A stretch of 64,000 nt of DNA, from contig JARZZO010000008.1 of assembly GCA_030544215.1 (NCBI GenBank), forward strand, positions 27,939,614 to 28,003,613, written 5' to 3'. Below are positions 56,701-64,000 of this stretch, one piece after another; position 1 is the first letter of the stretch; the number at the start of each line of letters is the position of its first letter. The notes under the pieces are model-generated. The model was not told where the DNA came from. It saw only the letters and a list, made by a program, of their open reading frames with translations, and did no database searches. Origin of the DNA: Zantedeschia hybrid cultivar (Eukaryota; Streptophyta; Magnoliopsida; Alismatales; Araceae). A program made the position numbers and the translations under genes.

Positions 56701-59700
56701 TGGTCTTAGGGGCTGAACCTTGATGTAATTCTACGGTAACATATAGCCAGGTAACAAGTAGGAATCTCATCAACGTTACACATATGATGTGTATTGCATT
56801 TTGATGTTAACTCTGGCAAAATCCAGCAAACACTTGGCTATCTTAATCATTTGCCTGCCTATAGACCAATCATATTTAGTCTTTACTTATGTTTCAGTAT
56901 CAGTTATGTTGCTGAGTGTTCACTGTCCTTAATCAGGCTGTTCTTATTAGCTACAGTTGCTCTGTACTGCTGCCTTGAATTGTCTTTACTTGGAGAGGGT
57001 TAGCCATGGTGCGTGATTTTGGGGAGTGCTCTTGTAGTGCTGTATACATTTGTGCTGAGGAAAACCTAGTCTTTTCTCTATCATACTAATGTTTCCATTC
57101 TCTTTTGTTTTGTTGTTGGTATTCTTTAAGTGATGGAAATCCAAGAACTGCAGAAACGGAGCCAAAGATCCATGTTGTATTTTGTTTGCCCAATTGATGT
57201 CTTTTCTATTTTATTTATTTTTTTCTACATGCTTTTTGTCCTTTTAGGAGTCTTAGGGGTAACTTGGTAATTTTTCATATTAGGGCTTTCTTTTGGAGGC
57301 CTATATATGTCCTATGTACTCCCTTTTGGAAAAGGCAATGATTAGAATGATGAGAAGAGAAAAAATTGTAGCCGCCACAGTGTGTTTCTATGCTTTTGTG
57401 GGTGGACCTGTGATGGGTATGTGAGAGAAGTGGGGTGTGACGCATGGAATGCAGAATCGACCGATCCCGATTCGGCCGATTCCGGCCGATCCGATCCCAA
57501 TTCGGATCGGGATCGGCGGGTCCCAATTCCGGGACCCGATCCGATCCGGAATTCCTTGGTGTGATGCCCCTGTTCTTCCTTCCTATCCCCCTCCCATCCT
57601 TCTTCTTCCTCTTCTCTGCCCCCTGTCTTCCCCTCTATCTAGGCCTCCGAGCCATTCATCTTGTTTTCCTCCTTATCCCACATCAAATGGTATCAGAGCC
57701 GGCCTTGGGTCATTCTCATGGCCCAAGTCCTTTGATCTCTCTCCTCTTCGTCTCCTTCCATCTCCCTCCCCTTCGGTTTGGCTTGTAGCAATGACAGAAG
57801 TAGAAGAAGAGAAGAGAGGCCGTGAAGCTAACCTCCGCCATCGTCACCGGGTTCCACCTCCGCCGTCGTCACCGGGTCCGCCGCTGCCGCCGCTCTAGCC
57901 GCAGTCTCCCGGGGCCACCGATACCAGCCCCTGCAGCCTTCACTGCCACCGATCGCTTTCACCGTTGTCGTCCGACAGCCCCGCAGATGCCGCCGTCGGA
58001 TCCCGCTACTGCCAGGTTCATCGCCTCAGTCGAGATATCGCCGTCGCATGCGGGGACCTCTGGGTCCTCCTCCGGGCCCGCACCACCACCGTCCGCCTTG
58101 TCCTCTTCCCGCACCTAGTGGTCCAAGGATGGCAAAGATGATGCGACGACGTCGCCTTCCACCGGCGCTGCCTCTTGCCGCCGGAGCCGCCCGCCCCTTG
58201 CCCTCTGGTTCGTAGGTTTGAAGCAAGAAGAGGAAGAAGGCTTGCCACCGTGCTATATGCTCGCCGGCGCCTCAATCTCTGTTCTGGAGGGCCGAGAAGG
58301 CAACGTCGTGGCTTCCCCAGGGCCCCAGGGCCTCTTTTGAAGGAAGAACGCCGCCGGCTCCAGCTCTCCTTCGCTGTCATAGCAGCCTTCGCCAGCGTCG
58401 CCTTTATTACCCGCCGGAGCTGTCCGCCCCTCCCGCTTCGTGCCCTGCCTCCCCTCCTGAGCAGTGAGGTGTTGAAGAGGAAAAGGGGTGGGGGACGAAG
58501 GGCTCGAACCCTTCTAAAGTTAAACTTGGTCAACTGCAGTTGACCCGGTCCGCTCGAGCCATGGGAGTGCCGGTCCAAACCCCAGCCACCCCACGGTTCA
58601 AGTCCCCTTTTAAAGGAACCTAGGCTCTAACTGGTACCTGGTCTGACCAAGTCATAAGAAGGCTAGGTGGTCCGAACCAAGGGTCTAGCCCAAGTTCACA
58701 GGTGGTCCGACTAGGTGGTCTACTACAGTGCACACATATGGTGCACTAAGAAACCTTATCGCACCGACAGCGCCTGGAGCTCGTCCGTGCTTCGATTCGC
58801 GCACCGTTCTCACCGTTGGATTCGTCGCGACGAGATTGACCTAGATCCAGCATGTTGCATCTCTGATTTGCCTTGTTTTGCGTGTCGCTTTTGCACGCAT
58901 ATCAAGGACCTCTTTTGGGTTTCATTTTACGTGCCGATCGTACCGTTGACATCTTTGCAGTAAGGCAGACCTCGTCCCGTACTTATTCAATCAATGGTGC
59001 ATCATCATTTTGCATGCCGCTTCCCATGTTTCCCGAGCCGATGGCTTCTAACTACTCGAACAGACATTGGGAGATATTTAGCCCCACTTTGTTTGCAAAA
59101 TAAGTTATTACGTGGGGCCCACTAACAAAATGGCTTATACTAGAATAAGGGGTGTTTCGCTGACGGAATAAGAAGAATAAGTAATTCTTGAGTCTAGGGT
59201 GGGATGGCTTATTCTCCTTATTCCCCGAATACTCTATTCTGCACCGGTATAAGCCATTCCGCTTGTCAAAGCAAAATTAAGCTTATTCTCCCCTTATTCG
59301 CCCTTATTCTTCTCCTATTCTCCAATCAAAGTGGCGCTTAAGGATCTTGGATTGGATAACTTAGTGGATGATTGGAACAACTTTAGGAATGATTGGAAGC
59401 ACGATTTGGACCAGTTGAAGGGTGATATTCGGAGCCTTTGTGCCATGCTGACCAAGCCAAAGGATGTTGTCGACGAGGCTGACCCAACGATGATCGAGGA
59501 GTATGAAAATTAAATGAAAGAGGTACACTATGTAGCCGATCTAGCACTAGAAGATGAATATTTGGGGGGTGATGCCTATAGCAGATAATGACCTCTTCCT
59601 CACTGAAGAGAATAAGCCGAAGACAGGAAAGTTACTTGGAGATGTGGTCAAACAGTCGAAGGTCATTCGAGATGTCATCAGTCTGCAAGATTTTGACCAC

Positions 59701-62700
59701 ATATGGAGCGACATTGAGGCACACTTTCTTCCTCAGGTTGGAGCATTCCTGCGCACGATGAATTATGAGCCGTTTGTGTTGTTTCTCGAGTATGCTACCA
59801 TCATTTCTCCATGGATATTGACTCACTTTAAAACTCGAGGACGAGTCTTCTTAAACAAGAGGAGAATGATGGGAATCCAAGAACTGCAGAAACGGAGCCA
59901 AAGGTCCATGTTGTATTTTGTTTGGCCCATTAGAGGTCCAATTGATGTCTTTTCTATTTTTATTTTTATTTTTGCATGTTTTTTGTCCTTTTAGGAGTCT
60001 TAAGGGTAACTTGGTATTTTTTCCTATTATGGCTTCCTTTTGGGGGCCTATATATGTCCTATGTACTCCCTTTTGGAAAAGGCAGTGATTAGAATGATGA
60101 GAAGAGAAAAAGTTGTAGCCGCCACAGTGCGTTTCTGTGCTTGTGTGGGTGGACCTGCGATGGGTCTGTAAGAGAAGTGGGGTGTGATGCCCCTGTTCTT
60201 CTTTCCTCTCCGCCTTCCATCCTTCTTCTTCCTCTTCTCTGCCCCGTCTTCCCTCTATTTAGGCCTCCGAGCCATTCATCTGGTTTTCCTCCTTGTCCCG
60301 CATCATTAAGTGTTCAATTCTGTGCGAGATATTGAGGGGCAATTAGAAGTACCTAAGCATTGATGATGCCTAAATGAATCTGGAATCAAATTTGTTTGAT
60401 GTGTTGAATAATAGTTGGATGTGCACTTTGAATTGCATAGGCCTTACTGAAACACTGGTCAAGAGGAAAACCTTGTCTTGGTCTTATTTATTATTTCTCA
60501 TTACCTTCTTTGTAGTAATTTGCTGGAAGCTGCTCCATGTATCTCATAATTAAAATGGGAGATATAGTCCTTAAGAAAAGGACAAGAGGAAGATGGATTC
60601 TTACACTTAAGTTTGAAGAGCTTACTTGCAAAATAGATTTTCTCAGTGGAACTCATTGTCTTCAAACATTTATTGTTTGCCTTTTCTTTCGTCTTGCGAT
60701 TGATTGCAAGGTAGCCTCTCAACCTTCTGTTCTTTTGTTCTTTATGCTTCAGATGCAAGCCAATGGATGCAGAGGACTCTGGACCCTTCACAGATGTTTA
60801 TTGGATCAAATTCTCAAAGGTTAACAATGCCAGGTGATTGAAATTGACGTATAAACTCCATGTCTTGGTAGCATCTCAGCTTATCAATGATGTCATCATT
60901 GATGGTCATCAGTGTGGTTACTGGCTGATGAGAAAAATCATCAGCATTAATCAAGCTTGTCAAGTTAAATTCATATGTTGGCATAGTTGAAGTCATAGGT
61001 AATGATTAGCTCTTCGCGGACCTTTAAGTCCCAATCTGCAGTTGTGCTCCGTGTCTGTTCATAGTTGTAACAATTGCCTTGAGAAATCTTTTGATAGAAA
61101 GTTTTTTTAACATAGGAGTTCAGAGACGTGCATGAAACTTCCTACCGTTTGTTGTTTGAGCATGCCTAATGTTCATGGAATTCTGTAGGAAATTGCGAAG
61201 ACTTAATATCTTTTATATATTTCTACAGCAAAAAGGAAATTCACTATTCTTTTTGCAGGTTTGCAAAGAGAAAATTAGATGAATTTGTCTTTTACGGAAA
61301 CCGACTACAAGTTTCATATGCTCCTCAGTATGAGTCTCTTTTGGACACAAGAGAGAAACTTGAGGGAAGGAGAAAGGAAGTCCTTGCCCGTGTAAATTGT
61401 GTGTATCATTCTTTTCCCTCCCTATCTATATAGGCATGAGTTTCTTTGTCTTGAATAGTTTCCTAGTTCCTACATGACCACTTCCTAAGATGCATATAAA
61501 TGACAAATTGTCTGTTGGATGCAGCTGGAAAGTCAGAAGAGATGAAGGCTCAGATTTCCCCCTGGCTGCATGGCAGTTCTTCCACTAACTTTCCAGATAC
61601 CCAAGTTATGTATGCATCAAGTAGTTTTTCCGACCAAACAAACTTAAAGAGGAGGTAATTTTCAACTCTGTTTGAGGATTTTTGGGATAAGAAGTTGAAT
61701 TTTGCACATTGTGTAACCCTGAATTCCACAAGCAGTAGGTATTTTTAGGTGTCACTTCCAGTTGGAAGTGGTTTTTCTTTACTCTGATGCGGTTGTAATG
61801 GGGCAGTGTAATGCCCACAAGTAATGTCAAGATTGCCATCTGTGACAGTTCTTTCTACTAAAGCTCCATTCACAAAAGGTGGAAGAAAGGACTATCTTGA
61901 GCATGTCCCTGTGTCTTCTGTCAATGCATCCAAATAAGGAGATACTGCTACCTATTATCCTCCAAAGCTGCATTGCACTGGAATCAGTGCCATATACTTT
62001 GTTTTCCAGCTTTCAGCAGCATTAGCCACTGGGCGTCATGGTGTGTGACTTGTTGCCTTATGGAATTAATGGGCATTGAACTTGATTTGAATGGCCAATA
62101 ATTGTTCATCAGACATGAAGCAATGTGCTTTTTTCTTTCAAGAAGCTTTCTGGTTTCCTGACTCCAATGGAGTGTTATGATGAATCATAAAACCACTGAA
62201 ATGCATTTTGCCGACTTCTATCCATTTCTACAGGGAGTATGTGGAGTCAGAAAGAACCTTTGTGAAAGATAGTATCATCAGCCATGTGTCCTCTAACAAG
62301 GTACTTTCAGTGTCTGTCTGAGCTGTGTCATGATTAAATTAAATGCATGTTATTGAAAATACCATGTGACATCCATGCAAACACCATTATGTTCACCTTG
62401 TAACTCTAGGTTAAACAGAGAATCAAAGAGAACCCACCCCCCACCCCCCACCCCCCAAAAAAAAAAATTGAATGAATGAACGAAAAAAATAGACTGTAAT
62501 TCAGTTGCAGTTTTCAACTGAGTTTAAACTTGCATATGCTGCAATTCTCAGGATTATTTCTCATCCCCTTCAATGAACAAGACAGTTTGTTTGGTCAGAG
62601 AGAAGCTTGCTAAGGTAAACCAGTTAATAGTTGTTCATTGGAAAGCTAAACAAATGGAGAAAAGATCTTTCTTTAACATATGCTACATTTCAGATAGAGT

Positions 62701-62771
62701 CAAGCAGTGAACATGCTGGCACCGGGCAACTGACAAAGAAACCATGTTTGGACAATCGTAGAAGAATTTGA
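53707..62771 (+). CDS. RBM48: RNA-binding protein 48 (RBM48) homologue, minor spliceosome factor
   Basis: RBM48 works with ARMC7 in the minor (U12-type) spliceosome and, from human structures, contacts the U6atac 5' end; maize rbm48 mutants mis-splice U12-type introns. Eight in-frame exons: 53707-53768, 53928-54011, 60753-60833, 61259-61398, 61525-61654, 62234-62300, 62552-62614 and 62694-62771, giving 234 aa. The ATG follows a (GA)n leader. Residues ~22-110 form the RRM: YLIVRNVPALG as RNP2-like strand, FGSYGEVEE, DVYWIKFSKVNNAR as degenerate RNP1, then FVFYGNRLQVSYAPQYES. The block LLDTREKLEGRRKEVLARVN is a typical RBM48 continuation. The tail is Ser-rich and ends CLDNRRRI. Exon 4 uses a GTGTGT donor at 61399, the only choice seen that keeps frame with exon 5. 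Intron 2 is 6.7 kb because of an inserted LTR element. Confidence 0.9.
54012..57125. other. RBM48 intron 2, 5' part
   Basis: Starts with a GTAGGT donor. Mostly AT-rich intron sequence with a (GAT)n run near 56580-56598. Translations are Ser/Phe/Leu-rich filler. No exon, RNA gene or bounded element was found before the LTR element. Confidence 0.5.
57126..57130. repeat. Target-site duplication of the LTR element, left copy
   Basis: TTAAG directly before the left LTR. The same five bases follow the right LTR at 60306-60310. Confidence 0.85.
57131..57685 (+). repeat. 5' LTR of non-autonomous LTR retrotransposon
   Basis: 555 bp, TGATGG...CATCA. It matches 59867-60305 (439 bp) block by block: AATCCAAGAACTGCAGAAAC, CCTATATATGTCCTATGTAC, GAGCCATTCATCT. 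The length difference is explained by a 115-bp insertion plus its 9-bp duplication at 57443-57566. A primer-binding site follows two bases later. Confidence 0.92.
57443..57557. mobile_element. 115-bp GATCC/GATCGG-rich insertion in the left LTR
   Basis: Absent from the right LTR. It is bordered by GGTGTGACG (57434-57442) and GGTGTGATG (57558-57566), a 9-bp duplication with one mismatch. The sequence is made of short alternating CCGATCC, GATTCGG, GGATCGG and GGGTCCC phrases with much internal palindromy. Its source is unknown. The 9-bp duplication resembles Mutator-like target duplications, but terminal inverted repeats are not obvious. Confidence 0.65.
57688..57702 (+). promoter_or_regulatory. 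Retrotransposon primer-binding site
   Basis: TGGTATCAGAGCCGG, two bases after the left LTR, is the standard plant site complementary to the 3' end of initiator Met-tRNA. It sets the element's plus orientation. Confidence 0.9.
57703..59866 (+). mobile_element. Interior of non-autonomous LTR retrotransposon (no pol)
   Basis: About 2.2 kb without reverse transcriptase, integrase or protease blocks. The first ~800 bases (57780-58540) are very GC-rich and stay open in several frames on both strands (Pro/Arg/Ser-rich products such as the minus-strand frame 58018-58578), as expected from composition. After a tRNA-promoter-like stretch (about 58490-58600) and a Tourist-like MITE (59149-59338) come two + strand frames with more normal composition, 59331-59513 (DDWNNFRNDWKHDLDQLKGD) and 59554-59994. 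I recognise no family in them; they could be gag-like or captured host sequence. A polypurine tract AAACAAGAGGAGAA (59853-59866) closes the interior. Confidence 0.8.
59149..59338. mobile_element. Tourist-like MITE nested in the LTR element, 190 bp
   Basis: The left end GGGGTGTTTCGCTGACGGAATAAG and the right end CTCCAATCAAAGTGGCGCT are imperfect inverted repeats with TAA on both sides (59146-59148 and 59339-59341). The interior consists of GAATAAG/CTTATTC phrases. Related in its ends to the element at 17637-17915. Confidence 0.6.
59867..60305 (+). repeat. 3' LTR of non-autonomous LTR retrotransposon
   Basis: 439 bp, TGATGG...CATCA, preceded by a polypurine tract and followed by the TTAAG target copy at 60306-60310. 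It differs from the left LTR by scattered substitutions and small indels, so the insertion is not recent. Confidence 0.92.
60306..60310. repeat. Target-site duplication of the LTR element, right copy
   Basis: TTAAG, identical to 57126-57130. Confidence 0.85.
60311..60752. other. RBM48 intron 2, 3' part
   Basis: T-rich intron sequence ending at the GCTTCAG acceptor (60752). No other feature. Confidence 0.5.
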
Positions 62772-62863
62772 TGCATCATGACCACTTCTAGAAGGGAAGA
62801 AGCTGTGCACTACTACAGATAGGTTTTGGTGAAAATTCTCAGTAAGTGCTTTTTGTGCACAAT
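62772..62863 (+). other. RBM48 3' UTR start
   Basis: Sequence following the TGA at 62769-62771. The poly(T) of the LINE fragment follows at about 62864, so the LINE may lie in or just beyond the 3' UTR. Confidence 0.4.
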
Positions 62864-63440
62864 CTTTTTTTCTTTTCAAAAAATGGTAATGGTTATACCA
62901 CCAGTTTTCTTGATAAATAAAAGGTAGTACAAACCCGAGTGAAGAGATGAGAAATCTCTTTCATTCACGACAGAAATCTACATCAAATTCAAGAAAAAAC
63001 AATACATTAGAAGAAGCAAACTAAAATGAATTCTCCAAAACTTTTTTCCATTTATCTGCTGGGACTTTGAGAATGTGTCTGCGCCAAGTGTATATGGATG
63101 ATAGAACTTTGATGCAGATATTTTCAATATAAACATGGCAGCTCTTGAAGTAAAATAATTTCTCTCTCCATAGTTTCCAGCAAACAGTGGAATGATAAGT
63201 ATCGAATGTCTTCTTAAGTCTGATTTTGAATGAAGCCTCAGCATGCGAAAATTCTTCCACATTTCTGTTTTCAATACAAAACTATTCAATGTTTTGTATT
63301 CTGAAATAAGAAGGGTGACAGGATGTCCTAATGCTGTTGTGTGAAACCCTTGCCCTTGCAGGCATTGTCTCATAGAATACTTGAAATGAGTCAGGGTGTC
63401 AGATCCATGTGAGGTTGTGGGAAAACATTGGGGCACTCTT
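62864..63440 (-). mobile_element. LINE 3'-end fragment, minus orientation
   Basis: The minus strand ends in TACTACCTTTTATTTATCAAG, ACTGGTGGTATAACC and an A-rich tail (plus T-run from about 62864), the same 3' terminus as the LINE at 2760-6106. A minus frame near 63020-63190 gives CHVYIENICIKVLSSIYTW followed by ILKVPADKWKKV, aligning with the YVENICFKAAGLLYHL block of that LINE. The frames are broken. The 5' limit is approximate and no target duplication was found. Confidence 0.75.
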
Positions 63441-64000
63441 CCTGATCATTGATCAAGGTATCCTGTTCAAGCAGGTTGGATACTCTTCATAGTCGTTAAC
63501 TGAAGCTTGCGTAGACAAATATTCAGTGTGTGACTAGCATTCCTGGGATTTGGCCGGGGGAGCTCACCTTAGGAAGAGAGACCGAGGTTCAGAGGCAGGG
63601 TTTCCTTGGTCTTGTTATGGATCCCCCAGGGATTTTTTGGCAATGAATTGATTTCGCGCATTACTTAATACAACCATTATCTTGTGTATTAGGGGATTCC
63701 CTGGGTGCCACTTCAACATCTGAATGCCATACTGCCCCTCACTGACGCCTGAAGCAAATCAGTGATGCATCTTGTAACCTGCTGCCTTTACCTAATCATC
63801 CAGCAAAGCTAGGATCCTTGAATTTGTAGGCTGACGGTTCTTTCCGCAGAGCTCTTAAATGGGAAACTTTTGTTTCAGCAATGTTGTGCTTTGGAAATTG
63901 ATTGACACTTTCGTTGCTTAAGCTCTCTTAGAAAAATGGACAATAAACACGTGCGAGGATGATGTCTAGAATAGCCGTTTATAGTGGGCTCAACAGAGCT
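63441..64000. other. Unassigned sequence at window end
   Basis: No exon, RNA gene or bounded repeat is recognised. It could contain more 5' LINE sequence or downstream flank of RBM48. Confidence 0.35.

Noticed and set aside
58018..58578. 186-codon minus-strand open frame, Arg/Gly/Ser-rich
   Set aside because: The stretch is very GC-rich, so several frames on both strands stay open. The product is low-complexity, has no domain, and lies inside an LTR retrotransposon.
58490..58620. tRNA-promoter-like boxes (minus GGTTCGAGCCC with TGGCTCGAGCGG; plus GGTTCAAGTCCC)
   Set aside because: The boxes suggest a tRNA-derived SINE, but no cloverleaf, tail or target duplication could be drawn, so neither a tRNA gene nor a SINE is called.
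57131..60305. The two similar blocks in RBM48 intron 2 as a segmental duplication of host sequence
   Set aside because: TG...CA ends, primer-binding site, polypurine tract and a TTAAG target duplication identify them as LTRs.
1..64000. CRISPR arrays, operons or prokaryotic defence systems
   Set aside because: The sequence is clearly plant nuclear DNA. The repeats are microsatellites, MITEs and retrotransposons, and no regularly spaced repeat-spacer array exists.

Overview
The window is nuclear DNA of a flowering plant. The three recognisable host genes have plant-type intron-exon structures, and the rest is dominated by plant transposable elements: L1-type LINEs, LTR retrotransposons with initiator-Met tRNA primer sites, Mutator-like and Tourist-like MITEs, foldbacks and microsatellites. 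The species cannot be fixed from the sequence. All coding calls rest on reading translations and splice junctions by eye; no search was run.

Three host genes lie on the + strand. (1) The 3' part of a DRM1/DRM2-type de novo DNA cytosine methyltransferase, the effector of RNA-directed DNA methylation: one UBA exon (6292-6391) and one large exon (10051-11330) with the whole rearranged catalytic domain. Its earlier exons are not recognisable in the window. (2) A complete 12-exon BOR1-type borate efflux transporter (36927-41978, 716 aa). (3) A complete 8-exon RBM48-type RNA-binding protein (53707-62771, 234 aa), a U12-type (minor) spliceosome factor, whose second intron is 6.7 kb long because of an LTR retrotransposon. 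The three genes look like unrelated neighbours, not a pathway cluster.

Layout: 1-6290 is LINE-rich sequence upstream of or intronic to DRM, including a 3.35-kb LINE with an exact 14-bp target duplication. 6292-11330 is the DRM 3' part, with a collapsed copia element and a LINE tail in its intron. 11331-35500 is a 24-kb transposon-rich interval: a 1.1-kb element with ~120-bp terminal inverted repeats, many MITEs, interleaved inverted repeats at 26460-28625, and two ~1.5-kb LTRs head to head at 29447-32581. 35560-41978 is the BOR1 leader and gene. 42000-53550 is intergenic, with a cluster of Mutator-like MITEs (several with 9-11 bp target duplications), a 1.64-kb AT-rich TIR element and a Tourist-like MITE. 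53569-62771 is the RBM48 promoter and gene. 62860-63440 is a LINE tail, followed by unassigned sequence.

No novel multi-gene system was found. The most notable items are the two large inverted-repeat structures (potential long-hairpin small-RNA sources near an RdDM methyltransferase gene), the MITE family with shared termini, a MITE inserted into a copy of itself, and a Tyr-to-His change at one of the three tyrosine sorting positions known in Arabidopsis BOR1.
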